Source of the DNA: Gnetum montanum
Taxonomy: Eukaryota; Streptophyta; Gnetopsida; Gnetales; Gnetaceae
Assembly (NCBI GenBank): GCA_015680685.1
Contig: MNCI01009104.1
Location: forward strand, 444,867 to 508,866
Length of the DNA stretch: 64,000 bases
Direction of reading: 5' to 3'
The notes under the pieces were generated by a model that was not told the DNA's origin, did no database searches, and saw only the letters and a program-made list of their open reading frames with translations. The position numbers and the translations under genes are program-made. Of this stretch, positions 48,561 through 60,897 are shown piece after piece (position 1 is the stretch's first letter; every line of letters begins with the position of its first letter).

Positions 48561-48995
48561 CCAAAAACAAAAGTTGTTACATTATTTTTTTTTGCCGATA
48601 TGTTGAAACGATAAGAGTTAGAGTTGCGTATTAGAGAAGCTTCCAATTTAAGGTCTTAGTGAACCATTACAAATATGCATAGTTTGTGAGAAAATGGCGA
48701 GCCAGGTTTTCTAGATGCTAGTGTGTGACTTCTGTAAAGTAAGATGAAAGATGTAACTTGGCGTGTCTAGCATGCCAGAATAATTGAATTTAAATTTTTG
48801 TATAGACCGTAGTTAATGTGGTTGGATTATGAGGTGATAAGCTATGCATTAGTTTAGGGTTATTTCGGACCGCAATTCATTCGATATTTATGAAATTAAT
48901 GCCCCAATATTTGCATTTCATATCATGCTGACACTGGCGTTTTGGGAAAGTTCTGCATCGATCGGGCATAAAATCAGTTAGTTTCAAACATTTCG

Positions 48996-49004
48996 TTTAT
49001 AAAC
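48996..49004 (+). promoter_or_regulatory. TATA-like box upstream of the antisense gene
   Basis: TTTATAAAC about 120 bases before the proposed ATG. Position only; no other support. Confidence 0.3.
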
Positions 49005-49123
49005 TAGTGGTTCATGCTCAAAACAGGCCATAGATATCGTGAATTTGAGTCTAGCTATAGCAGAAAGGGAGTGGAAGCAAGGCGTAAACAGACGATTTTA
49101 CGAAGATTTGTTCAATTGCAACT

Positions 49124-52100
49124 ATGGCACCAAAGGTCAGAGGAAAGAATGCCAAATTAATGAAAATTGATGAAGTGTAGGAGAGTTTGCAGCGGGCTTC
49201 ATAGGCCAGAGTTGAGACTCGGGAGGTTACTCCACTTAACCCGTAAGTCGCCTTTCATCCTCTTGCACTATTGTAATCTTTGTTGCAACGTCGTGGTCGT
49301 ATCTATTTTGAATGTGTATGTTGCGTCAGGCGTTAATATCTGTTTACGCAGACTAAGCTATTGTAGTTTGTTATATTACCCTTGTCCTCGTTGTTGGGGA
49401 TGAACTTTGTGTTGTCACGACGATTTGGGTAACGTTGAGTAATACTGTGTAGATGTAATGTATAACTAAAAATGTCTAGGTATTGTACCCATGCATAGCG
49501 TAATCAGGGTTCTATTTTTTTTTATCTTTTCTCGCCTGTAATAGTTGCATGTTATGCTGGAGTAATACGCAGTGTTTCTTTTATTGCTGTTGTTAGGAAC
49601 ATACCTTGAGCTGTTGCAAGGGTTTAGACGATTGGCCATGCGTCTCCAGTATAATCTGTAATTTTCTAGGAATCAAGAGAACCCTAACATCGCGTGATGA
49701 ACATTTATGTCTAAATGGTTTGTCTAATAGTAATGTGTTTTTTATTGTACAGTATTATGCTAAATCCTGTCCTAATTGTTTTGGACATTGTGGGCATTCT
49801 ATGCTGCTTACATAGTCCCGTGGCCGATGTTCCTCCTCCTCATGCTCGTATAAAGGAGGAGGCGGTATGGTTCCGAAGGGGTGCACGGGAGTTCTTGCAG
49901 TTTTTGCTTTGTAATTTTAGTGTAATCGTCTAGTCACATCTACTAGGTGATGTAGCTATTGCCATTTTAGAGACACTACTGGTTGGGTCGACGCAGAGCA
50001 TCTTGACATTCCTGATAGATGGCACAGTTGAAACTGTGCGAGTGCAAGACAGCGAACAGAGTGCCAAAATTTTAAGGCATTTAAGCTGGATCTGGGAGAT
50101 GCCTAGGTTTAACTGTTATAACGCCTACAACACTCTATTCGTGGCCCGTCATCTCACAACCTACTTCCAGAATCCACTTGGCATCGTGTATTATTCAGGA
50201 GGGTAAGTTTTTTGTTTCTTTTCATGGTGTTGCAATATGCTAACTACTGTTTAAATTTGCGTTGAGCGTAAAGAATTTTCCTATCTTCTATTGTGTAGAT
50301 TCTTCATTAATGACAGTGGTCTCCTAGGTGATAATGATACATTATCTTTGACTGAAAGGGCCATAAGGGAATTTACTTCCATCAGCAATATATGGGCTAG
50401 TGTCATGGGACAATTGGCCTTCGAAATCCTAGAGTATCCTACCCGCTATGTCAAATTCTTTACCAGATGTAAAAAGCTTGGATGGTTGTATAGGGAGTGG
50501 ACTTTGGATCCTCCCCTCATCGTCGCAGACATGCAAAGGAAAATCCCTTCGTTTCCTTTGCCATTCAGGCACAGTAAATTTTATTATGATGATTAATTGT
50601 ACAATGTTATTAGTTGGAAATGATGTATAAAGTTGTTTTATTTTTGTCATATTGCCTTAGCTATTGTTTTATGTTGATAGTCAGGGAATCATGGGAAATT
50701 ACGATTATGGTCTTCGATCGCAAGGCAAACAGTCTCTTCTTCCATTATGATGATATAAAGGACACACAATGCTGGCTTGGCCATAGAGCAGCCCCAATTG
50801 TGTTAACTAATAACCTTCGAGAGGCTGGACTGATGGACCTATTTTTGGCCATAACCCCCGATGTCACTGTGGGTAAAATGTTGATCCTCGTCAACTCCTT
50901 CAGCGAAGAAGCTGAGCATCTTTGCATACGCATGCGTAATGTGCATATGAATTTTGATATAGATGCTCAATTGTTCATCGATCTCTTTGGCGTCTCCTCC
51001 GATGGCCTTCCTATAAGGAAAAAGTCGAAGAGGAGTTCCAAGCACCAGCTTGAGATAGAGGAGTGGCTAGGGATTAAGAAAGAGGTTAAGGGAATTCCTG
51101 TTGAGAAGATTCAACTGGAGGTGGCCAATACTATTTACCCCCTTTTTCAAGCTCGTGCCTTCCCCAAGACACTCTCCCAAGGGAGATTCCTCACCATAGA
51201 ATAGGCCTAGATTATGTGAGAGGTCATGGAGGGGATTCGGTTCCATTGGGCTAGCTATTTTGCTGAAGGCCTACACGTCGAAATGGTCAGGCTTCGCAAG
51301 AAGCTTGAGTCCCGTTTCAATGTGCATTTTGCCTTTTTCATAGCTTGCTTCTTGCATTTTGCCGAATTTCTGGTAGTCCAAAAGAATGGGGTTTGGGTGC
51401 AGCAAGACCACAGCCAAATTTCCAAACTGTGGATTTCCCATGTTTTCGACACTACCCGGTCGCAAGACCCTCCTAAAGGAATCATGGAGTCATTTTCAGT
51501 AACGACTAAAAATATGGTGGTGCCTCGAACGTGGGGTCAAGATAGCGTGGGTGGGGTGCTCCCCTCTTACGTCGATGATGTGTCGAGGGGGAAGCGCTTG
51601 GCATTTGAAATAGTGGATTCGTCAGTGCAACGAAAGAAGCCTCATCTGACCGAGGAGCCTGTCGAGCCAGCAGGTGGTGTGGGGAAGAAGATGCAGGTTA
51701 GATTTCAGAGGAGTAGTCCTCCAGTTGGTAAGTATAGAAATTTATTGATGGTTATGGTTATGTTGCGTGAAGATGCTGTTGCGTTGCGTAATGTTTATTG
51801 AGTAAGAGTGAAGTCTTGTGTTAACTGACGAAGTTGTGTGACAGCGAAGGATAAGGTTGTGGAGCGGTTGACCCCTGAAACAGGGGCTATAGTTTTGCGG
51901 CATGGAGAAGGGGCCTCGATCTCAGAAGAAGAGACCCCAGTCAATAAGGCAAGTGACACGTAGGTTCCTGTGTGTGAAAAGGAAGGAGCAGTGGAGGATG
52001 CCGAAGTCCTTTCGGCTAGGATTGGAAAAGGTAGGTGATTTGTCACTTGGCGAGTTTAACTTTCACAGCATACTAGACTTTAGACAACTACTTCTGGAGG

Positions 52101-53529
52101 TTTTACTAGTCATCGTAACATCTCAGTTATGCCTTTATATGTAATTTATTCTATTTAATAGATGATCAGGGTGTACACTTATCAATAGTGGCGACCCGAT
52201 CTTGGGGCAAATTTCCTGATAAATTCACCTTTATGGAAGGCATCATCAACGATATGATCAATCGCTTAGAGCGAATCGATCCTGAAGATGGTACGTTATG
52301 ATCATTACACAAGGGTTATTCCATTGTGGCATTACGCTACCTAATTACGCCTAACTGCTATTTTATGTTATTAGGAGCTCGCCTTAGATGGGATCCGTCA
52401 GAGCCTATTGACTTAGATGCCACCGAACCTCCATCGAAAGCGACCGTCGTGCCATACAACATTTACGATGAGATGAGTAAATGTGCTATACGCTCGACTT
52501 GCTCCTTATGGGAATGCCAAAGTGTGAATGAAGACCTTTGGAAGAGACTACAAAGGTCAGAGAAGGAGAAGGTGGCTCTAAGTGACGAGGTTGGGGATTT
52601 GAGGTCGCAGAATGAATTCCTGCAGGCCCAGGGAATGAACAATGAGGACTGGCGAACAGCTGTTGTTGACTATGCCAGTTATTGGATGGTCATCAGGAAC
52701 ATTGTCTAGACTAGCTGTGAACTGGTCAAGCAGCGAATGCAGATGGATCTCCTAGCTCAGAAAAATCAAGATTGGAAGGACTTTAACGCGAGTGTCCAAG
52801 AATGGGGGCAGATGCAGAAAGATCATAAACATGTCTATAAGCTACAAAGTGCTACCTACCATCAATATTATAGGGATTCTGTTGTTGAGGCTTAGTCCCT
52901 TCGGCTATTCCTCGACGTCATTGGTGCTTCCAGAGCATTTGAGAAGTTTCAGGAGCAAGTGACGGTAAGTGCCTCCCTAGAAAGGGAAATGACTCTTCTT
53001 GGGGGGGAGACTACTATCCCTTCCTTCTTCCCTAAACCACCCTGATGGACTCCTATGGAGAAGGGGAAGGTCAGGGTCGGAGCTAATCTAGGAGATGGGA
53101 TTTGGTCTGAGCTCACTGAGGAAGAGATTATGCAACGTCTATGGGTTGGCCTAGAACAAATCCCTTTTGCTATCGATGCAGGACTGCCACAGGTAAGTCG
53201 TAGTATTATTGTGTTTTTGTCATACCTAGTTTTGATGGCGATGTTAATATGCGTGTCATGTCTAATCATAGAAACGACCCAAGGAGGATCCTCAGCAGGA
53301 TGAACATAATGAAGGTGACGGTTCTCATGAAGAGGGTCTACATGAAGAAGAGCGTAATGAAGATGGTCAATGCCGTGGCGAGCAACCCCATGCGGAAGAG
53401 CCTCGCAGAGAGGGCCGCCTTCACGAAGAGATGCCTCATGAAAAGGGTGGCCCCTATGAGGATGATTTGCTCGAAGTAGAGGTGGAGCTGGGAGATATGG
53501 GAGACAGTGGTGACAAGGGAGATGCATAG
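49124..53529 (+). pseudogene. Eight-exon antisense gene carried by element F, unknown protein
   Basis: Exons: 49124-49242, 49816-50202, 50299-50573, 50681-51727, 51845-52030, 52162-52290, 52375-53192, 53272-53529. All seven introns (573, 96, 107, 117, 131, 84, 79 bases) are GT-AG; four donors are GTAAGT. Every junction keeps phase, giving 1072 codons and a TAG stop at 53527. It starts MAPKVRGKNAKL, has a long globular middle (e.g. YNTLFVARHLTTYF, WLGHRAAPIVLTN, FNVHFAFFIACFLHFAEF), a basic patch KKSKRSSKHQ, a Glu/Lys/Gln-rich probable coiled coil in exon 7, and an acidic His/Glu-rich tail in exon 8. Ten in-frame stops (eight TAG, two TGA) interrupt it. No family is recognised. It lies wholly between protease and RT of F, on the opposite strand. 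Confidence 0.8.
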
Positions 53530-53670
53530 CATGGCTATATTAGCCACAGTTTTATTGTGATGGAACAGAACAAGAGACAATATTTTCTTTTAACGTATTT
53601 AATGCAAATTTTGTCTTGAGTTTAATGTTCTTTTGTTGTTTTCGTTTGTGTAAAGCGTAAATGAAATTGT

Positions 53671-53925
53671 TAGTTTAAGGCCATTTCGGGCCTTTGCTAG
53701 TTTTAGGTCGTTTTGGGCCTTTACTAGTTTTAGATCAGGGTAAGAGTAACGAAGACAACTGGTGGAAGCATAAAGATAAGCATAAGCATAAGGAGAATAG
53801 CCGGTGGCAAGCATAAATATATGTGTAAATGTAATGAGCATAGCTGGTGGGAACATAAATATATGCGTAAATGTAATGAGTATTTGTAAAGCATAAATAG
53901 GACAACTAGTGGAAAAGTGCACATA
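53671..53925 (+). repeat. Two short tandem arrays after the antisense gene
   Basis: First, three units of about 27-29 bases beginning TAGTTTTAGGTCGTTTTGGG (53671-53738). Second, repeats of 'cataaatatatgcgtaaatg' with 'taatgagcatagctggtggg' (about 53765-53925). Together they separate the antisense gene from the end of the protease frame at 54029. Confidence 0.65.
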
Positions 53926-54028
53926 AACTGCATGACAGTTAGACAACGTGGTTTATCTACCAACTCTGTAGTTGTTTCCTGATTGCTTTTATTTTTGGTG
54001 ACACGTAAGGACAGGGAGATTTATGACC

Positions 54029-57000
54029 CTATTCCTTTATGCCACAATCTTCCTCTTGGAATGGTAGTTCGGCCCAAATTAAGCTATCATCAGCCACTGC
54101 TTTGGCTTGTTCATGTGTTTGGACAGGGGACTGGTCTTCAGGAATTTTGATTTCCAAACCCTGTTCTGTTTCTATGTTATTGATAGCTCGAGGGGTCATT
54201 TCGTCATTGTTGATGACCACTTCCCCTCCTGCGTAGGGTAGATGGATCTCCTGATGAATAGGTGATGAAACTGCCCTCAGTTGAGCTAACCAAGACCTCC
54301 CTAGGATCAAGTTGAAGCCAGGCATCTCCTCGACGATAATAAAAGTTGCATCTGTGGGGAATTGGTGCCTTGCCACAAAGTTGATGTGCACTATCCCTTT
54401 AACTTGCACTCGTGCCCCATTGAACGAATTTAGACATGACGTTGTTGTAGGACTGATCTAATCGATCAGGCCTAGTTTATCCACTATGGGATATGGGATG
54501 ACATTAGTGGCCGCCCCGTCATCTACATGTACTCTTCGGATTCGGTGTTGGCCAACCCGGATGATGATGAACATAGGGGCTGTTGTCACCTGACCCTTTT
54601 CTAGGTCATCCTTAATGGATTCGTCATGAAAGGTCAACAGGGTAGGCCTAGGTTTTTTAGTGACAAGGGAAAGCATAATGAAATGAATTACTTCTTCATC
54701 CACTGGCAAGCTCTCGTCCACACTTATGGACATTAGCAAACGAACCATGGCTTCACGATGTTTCTGTGACGTCATGAGTAATTCATAAAGGATCAATGTT
54801 TTATTTTTTTGTTTTAAAGCCTGTTTAACTTGTGTAAAGGTGTCGAAGAGATCCCACCATGATCTGGCTATTTGTCACCCTTTTCCTCTTCCATTCATCC
54901 TAAGAGACGAATTTCTCAGGGAAGAGTGACATCTAGTCGAGGACTGTGTTTTTTTTGGCTAGGAGGAGATGGTTGCATTTGTGTAACTTCATTCTTTTTA
55001 GAAAGTGGGGACAAGGGCACAGAAGCGAGGGGTTTAGGCTTGGGAAACCCTAGCGTAAGACGATCCTTGGCCGTATTAGTTGTCATACCCCCTTTTCCTT
55101 TTCTGTTAGGTTGGGATTGGGGGGTTGACTTAGAGATTTTGAGCAATTTGAGAAATCCTTATGCTCAATCCTAGGCCTTTATAGGTAGGGTCGCGTAATT
55201 TGAGCAATCCTTATGCTCAAATTTAGGCCTTGGCTACGGAGGTGCTTCAGGGGCGGAAGGAGTTTCTTGATTAACGCTACTTGAGCTAGTTGTCAGCTGA
55301 GCAGGCTTTGCAGGTGTTTTCTTATTATTGTTGCTTTTCTTCTTGGCCCCCTCGGCAACCACCGCTACTGTCGTTGTTGTAGCTATGCCTTTGTCTTTAT
55401 CCTTGCTGTGGGTATTTTTGTAGACCACCTATGTTGGATCTTTGCTAGCCTCCACCACGTCTTGGATGCTCTTAGTCTAAGCAAAGGCTTGGCTGAGGCA
55501 GCAGTGAGTGAGGTAGTATAGCTTAGACTTGATAAAGTCATTAACCGCCCCCTTGAATATTGCCGATAGATGGATCTTTGCGATGGGTTCACGAATTTCG
55601 TTCAAGGTGGCACTCCACTGCTGTATAAGCTTTTGAACTAACTCGAGTGGGTCTTGCTTGACTCCCATGAGCTAGTCCAACGTGACTTCCGACTTTAGGT
55701 TGTACTTGAAACGAGTCACAAACTAAGTTAACAGCTCCTCCAAAGTTGAAATGGAAGCACGTGGGAGTGCTCGATACCAGTCCAGAGCTTTACCCGTTAG
55801 GGACATAGCAAAGACACGAGTGATAGTATGTAGCCATTGTTGCAATAGCAACGACTCTGACCTGAAAGTAACTAAATGGGTTTTGGGATCACCTTCCCCA
55901 TTGTATTTCATAAAATGGGGGAGTGACATCCTAGGAGGTAACGATAAAATAGGCACTACCGGACTAATAGGATCATCATGGTAAAAATCCATGACTTGTA
56001 CTGTCTTAGAATTAGTAACCTTGAGGCGTTTAACTTCCTCCATAAGGGTCTGAATAAACTAGAAGGCTTGATCCAAACCCGTGGGCGAAGAGGTCGTTTG
56101 TAGAATAGCAGAAGGAGCCACGTTGGGTGGTGGAATAGGGGCGGCCGCCATTGGCTATGCCATTGGATATGCTATTTGCGTGGCCGGGGGCATAGACAAT
56201 GACCCTGTAACAGGATTCAGCATCTGTGGAATCTGGTTTTGATGAAGGAGGAGATGAGACATCTGCGTAGGATGTGCAACGAGAGGCATGTTTAGAACCC
56301 ACCATGCTGTAGTGGTAGGCCCCATCGTGTGAGTCGGGATGAACGTAGGTGTTGTATGTAATTACGAAGTAGGTATCGCATGTACATACAGTGACATGGG
56401 CACAAGTACACAATGAGATGGATTAGGTAATTACACCTGCTGAGGAATGATTTGTGACGGGATGTTGCCTAGAAGGATAGTCGAAGAGAGAAAATGTAGG
56501 TGGGGTGAGTGCGGGACTTGATTAGTATTAGATACTGTCAAGGGCATGGTAACCATGAACAACGAATTTATGTGGAACGTCGTAGAGGAAGGGGCCATGG
56601 TGAAATTAGCATGACTACCTCCCTCAGAGTGGGAGTCTAGATTGTCTTGCCCGTCATGAAGCATTTCATCATGGAACAACTCCTCTCATTGTTCTGTCGA
56701 TGTCTTAGCCATCAGCATTTGATCTAGGATCCACTTTTGTTGATCTGTCAGGGGTATAGTGGTGTTATGTGAATAAATAAATTCCTTCTCGTTGCAGTAC
56801 ATGAACTCGTATTCTCGTTTTTCTTTGAGTTCTTGTGGATACATGGGAAAGTTTGCTGCTAGTTTAGCATAGAGGAAATTCTAGTGTTCCCTGCACTAAG
56901 CGTGTCCCTTAGGCTCTTTGTTTTGAAACCTGAGGGAGCGGCGTGGTCGCACCGGACTAGTTGGCAACTCGACCATAGGAGGCATAACTTGCATGGTCCA

Positions 57001-57048
57001 AGGATTCTTGAGGTTGGCAGTGTCAACAGCGGTGGTTGATGTAGCCAT
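54029..57048 (-). pseudogene. gag-protease of element F
   Basis: Minus strand. The start is ATG at 57048 (MATSTTAVDTANLKNP), and one frame runs to about 55234 with few stops: a Pro/Gln/Met-rich leader, then the gag core LPHFMKYNGEGDPKTHL, LTGKALDWYRALP (55980-55780) and EPIAKIHLSAIFKGAV (about 55590), ending Lys/Ala/Thr-rich. After a frame change in 55230-54800 comes the protease. RRVHVDDGAATNVIP (about 54530) has DDG at the active site, as in many plant gypsy proteases, and FNLILGRSWLAQL (about 54325) is the C-terminal motif. The frame stops at 54029, 5.5 kb from RT, an interval filled by the antisense gene. Confidence 0.88.
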
Positions 57049-57277
57049 TCTCTACACGGTTCAGAAGTAATGACGATAAGGATAAAGATCGCAAGGGCAA
57101 AGGCAAACTAAGGTAATAATCGGGGCTTTCTATCCTGTAGGATTCCAAAGGAATCATTGAAGTGACCGATCTGCACCACACAATCTCGTAAACAACCACG
57201 GAGGTATTACATTTACGTCGACTGACAATGGGTACAGAAAGCTTACAGGACTACCCATAAAGTGTGGATCGAATATG

Positions 57278-57302
57278 AAGGCCCTCCTTCTAGCACTAGA
57301 AA
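57278..57302 (-). promoter_or_regulatory. Primer binding site region of element F
   Basis: Next to the 5' LTR the minus strand reads TAGTGCTAGAAGGAGGGCC, two to seven bases inside. The TAG start would be TGG before one transition. I cannot assign the tRNA with confidence. Confidence 0.4.
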
Positions 57303-57304
57303 AC

Positions 57305-58812
57305 TGTAATGACGAAAAATGTTAGTCGCTGAAAATACCAAGCGGAAGTCTGTGTACACAGTTCCAACCCCGGATCCGTGCGAGGGCTGTGCTAGAGAAG
57401 ATGAATCCGAGGTGCCTTGAACGGTCTTGTCAATCAGACAGGGACTTACTTAATTAGTAAAATTTTTATAAGAATTGGATGGAAAAATGGTGATTTTCTG
57501 GAGGAGATATAATATCGTTAATCTCGAAAGTAATTGAAAACGATGTAAATGATTTAAAGTGATTGCAAAATCTGTATATATAAGACACAAGAGATCGGAT
57601 TTAGAGAGCGTGCAATCCCAAGGTCTAGGATTTAACTTATGAACAAAATATGTTGGGTACAATGATTACAGGCGAACTTCAGTTTAGACGAAGCATGTGC
57701 CAACAACAAGAAAGTTATTTAAAGATAAAGCAAGCAAAGGTTGATCTCCCTTGTTCTAGCCAATCTGGGCACAAGGAAGTCAAACCCAAAGCAGAGTATC
57801 CGTTAGCTGGCTGTTTCTGATCAAGGATTCTTGCCAATCACCTCCGATGTTCTTACAATCGTTGATCCTCTTTTGCTCTCTTGTCAATCTTTGCCAAAAG
57901 TTTTCAATGATTGCCAATGAAAGAAAATCACTCATGGAGAAAATTTGTCAATCCAAGAAAAATTTTTGTCAATCCTTTGATCTTTGTCAACTAGAATATT
58001 TATAAGGTTAGGGTCAGGAGAAAAATGCGGTTTAGATGATGCGTGTCCTAAGCCTACAAGATGTCATTGACTTGGTGTGTTTATGTTTAAATCTTGCGAC
58101 GCTACGCTGCATTATGCTCTGAAGCGTAATGAGTCGTAAACCACTCTTGTTGGAGCTTTGGCGACAAACTGTTCTTTGATTACGCTGCAATACGCTAGAG
58201 AGCATATTGTGACGTATGAACTACTGATGCTTGTATTGTGCTATCTCTGTCATTGCTTGTATTACGCTGCATAGCGTAATTTAGTGTAAAATAGTGAACC
58301 TGCAAAAAATTGAAGTGTTGTCGCCGCCCTTCCCTTGGTTATGATCAATCCTTTCAGGGTTTATTACGCTACACTACGTAATGTAGCGTAATAGGCCCCT
58401 TAACCGAAAAACTTGTTGAAATTTGCAGCATGCTGCAGATGATTGCTTAAGCCTTGAGATTTTGCTAGGTTGTCGAGGTCTTGAATTTTTGCCATCTCTA
58501 TTGTTGCGATGGACTGCCTTCTAGCATTACGCTATGTTATGTGACGTTACGCTATGTTGCATAATGTGGCGTAATATGCCAAAAGTTAAGATTTTTCGAA
58601 ACATAGAAAACTTGCAAAGTTGAAAGCTTGTCTTCATGCACCCCTTGTCTTGTTCTGTCCTCTGGAGTTTATTTGCACTATGCTACACAGCGTGGCACAA
58701 CTGGCCCTTAACCGAAAAGGGAATTTGCTGAGCCGCACCTTGTTGCAAATCCTTGCCTTAGTCGTAAGATTTTGCTGAACCATTGAGGCCTCGAAATTTT
58801 TACAGTGTTTCA
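57305..58812 (-). repeat. 5' LTR of element F
   Basis: From TGTAATGACG to GTGTTTCA (1508 bp). On the minus strand the TATA box CCTTATAAATATTC lies at 58007-57994 (same place at 42660 in the other LTR). It has the same TTACGC-rich U3 and the palindrome near 58362-58391. A ~20-base block with GATTACGCTGC is missing here relative to 42921-42945. Confidence 0.93.
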
Positions 58813-58817
58813 ATATG
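58813..58817 (+). repeat. Target-site duplication of element F, right copy
   Basis: ATATG directly after the right LTR, identical to 41953-41957. Reading the Helitron with one copy removed keeps its coding frame. Confidence 0.95.
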
Positions 58818-60897
58818 AACTTCCATTAGTTGAATGCAGTCAACTATTTGATACTACAAATGTGTCTAGAGATATGTATAAAAGAGTTATACCAGATCTA
58901 GATGGAGATGAGGAACTAGAATCATATACAACCCTTATCAATGCATATCCAAAGAGACCACTAGAAATGGAAGGAGTTTCATTGTTGAATGCCATGAAAT
59001 ATTTTACCTTTATCTCAAAGAAGAGAGAGCTACCAATGTAGAAGCCTCGACTACGATTAGTTGTTGTAAGAACATTTCCAAAATTTAGAGTAGCTCCAAG
59101 AGTAGGAGAGGAGAAATGGATAGATTACTATTGGGCACAACTATTACTACACTATCCTTTTAGAGATGTCAAACACAATCTGGGAAGAAATGACGAAGAA
59201 ATTGAATGAAAATGGATTTCTGTTCGACACATCTATGAATTGGAAGAGGAGACATTTGATGAAGAGTTTGAACGTGCTTTCGAGGAAGAGAGGATGGTGT
59301 TGAATATGATTTTGAAGTACTAAATTGACATCTACTTACACCAGCTCATTGTCAATGAAGTGAACTCAAAATGCTTGGATTAAGAGATCACGATAGATAG
59401 AATGAATGGTCAGCCAGCTATTCGGGAGAAGATGTTGCAAAGATTGCTACATCTTTTGTTCATGGTCATAGATCACATGGGATAATAACACATTCAAGAA
59501 ATAACGACAATCAGGTGGACATATCTTCTCTAAGAGTTCAACAGAAGAAATGCTACAAGATTATCACTAGCCATCTATATATGCAACAATTCAAAATGGA
59601 TGAAGTTTCTCCTCTATTGATGATTATTCAAGGTATAGCAAGCATAGGAAAATCGTATCTCATTAATACAATTCATAAAGAATTTAGTTGAACTTGCTCA
59701 TCCGGAAAGAATAGCTTATTGGTGCTCGCCCCTACTAGTGCTGCAACATATAATATTAATGCAACTACAGTACATTCTACGTTGAAGATTGGAATCAGAG
59801 ATTACAAACCATTGGCTGCATCAACTTTGTCATTGTTGCAAAATAAATACAAATACTTAAAGTATATTATTATAGAAGAAATGAGTTTCATAGGTGGCAA
59901 ATTGGTTAGCAGCATTGACCGAAGGCTTAAGGAAATATTTCCAGATAATCGTTTAGAGAACTTTGGTGGTAGATCTATGATACTCATTGGAGATCTTACA
60001 TAGCTTCCACCTGTTAAAGATGTTACACCATACATATCATCTCAGATGCATGTAAAGAATTTGTGGTTGGCATTCAATAAATTTGTAACCTTGGATGCTA
60101 TGTATCAACAAAGGGTTGATGATTTGCAGCAACAAAGATTTAGATAAGTTTTGATGAATATATGAGAAGGAAAGATGAGTGATGAGGATTATGACTTTTT
60201 AAGCCTGAGAATGCAACTTCCATCAACATCGGATGGGCGAGATGGATTTGAGGATTTTGTGCATTTGTTTGATACAAAGGATAAAGTGCATATGCATAAT
60301 GAAAAAATATTGTTCAAAATACAGAAGCCAGTTGCACGGTGCATGGTAGATAGAAAGACAAATGATGTGAAATTTTGGGATGATTTAGAAGGAGAATTGG
60401 ACCGAGTAATGTTTATTTGTGAGGATGCAAGGGTTATGCTCATTGTTAATCTATGGCTAGAAGCAGGATTGGTTAATGGTGCATGTGGAGTCATTAAGAA
60501 AATAATATATAGTCCACACTGTCAACCTCCACAGTTGCCATCGTATGTCATCGTTGAGTTTGACTCCTATATTGGAGTACCATATGATAATGAACATCCT
60601 CGACAAGTACCCATTCCACCAATCATACGTGGAGGATCTCGCCAACTACCACTTAGATTAGCATGGGCTTTAATGATACATAAGTCATAGGAAATGACAT
60701 TGGAGAAAGCATGTATAGATGTTGGTAGTAGAGAAACAACAGGTCTTACATTTGTGGCACTATCTCGAGTGAGGAGTATTGACAGTTTGAAGATATTCTC
60801 TCCGATCTCCAAAGAAATATATATCAAGATATTTAAGGCTTCGCACCTTCAAAGTAGATTGGATGAAGAGCAACACATTAAATCTAATGAAGAATAA
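58818..60897 (+). pseudogene. Helitron helicase half (Pif1-like)
   Basis: The C-terminal part of RepHel. It starts with LPLVECSQLFDTTNVSRD, in frame with the Rep half across element F. Helicase motifs follow: GIASIGKS (Walker A, about 59632; the usual GTAGSGKS is changed), TSAATYNINATTVHS, IIIEEMSFIGG (Walker B, about 59866, D changed to E), LIGDLTQLPP with a TAG in place of Gln (60001), and near the end LRLAWALMIHKS, ACIDVGSRETTGLTFVALSRV (60715-60775), the Pif1 motif VI region. The ORF ends at 60897. Frameshifts near 59220-59710 and several stops. This 5'-3' helicase would unwind DNA during rolling-circle transposition; inactive here. Confidence 0.9.

Larger units (their letters stand above)
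41958..58812 (-). mobile_element. Ty3/gypsy element F, Tat/Ogre-like, nested in the Helitron
   Basis: A 16,855-bp minus-strand LTR retrotransposon. The order on the minus strand is 5' LTR, primer site, gag-protease, a 5.5-kb interval, RT, RNase H, archaeal-type RNase H, integrase, repeat-bearing 3' UTR, 3' LTR. The second RNase H and the large size place it in the Tat lineage. The 5.5-kb interval contains a multi-exon antisense gene. LTRs end TG/CA and are flanked by identical ATATG. In the first 60 LTR bases the two copies differ at 12 sites, all transitions. Confidence 0.92.

Noticed and set aside
49752-49815. Alternative acceptor for exon 2 of the antisense gene at TTGTACAG (49750)
   Set aside because: It would add a stretch that meets stops; the acceptor at 49814-49815 keeps phase 2 from exon 1 and a long frame.
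52965-53050. GTAAGT at 52965 as an additional intron donor
   Set aside because: The frame reads through it with a single TGA to the GTAAGT at 53193, and no matching acceptor is seen before it.
55751-55984. Plus-strand ORFs in 54.0-56.0 kb
   Set aside because: They lie opposite the well-supported gag-protease frame and show no splice signals or motifs.
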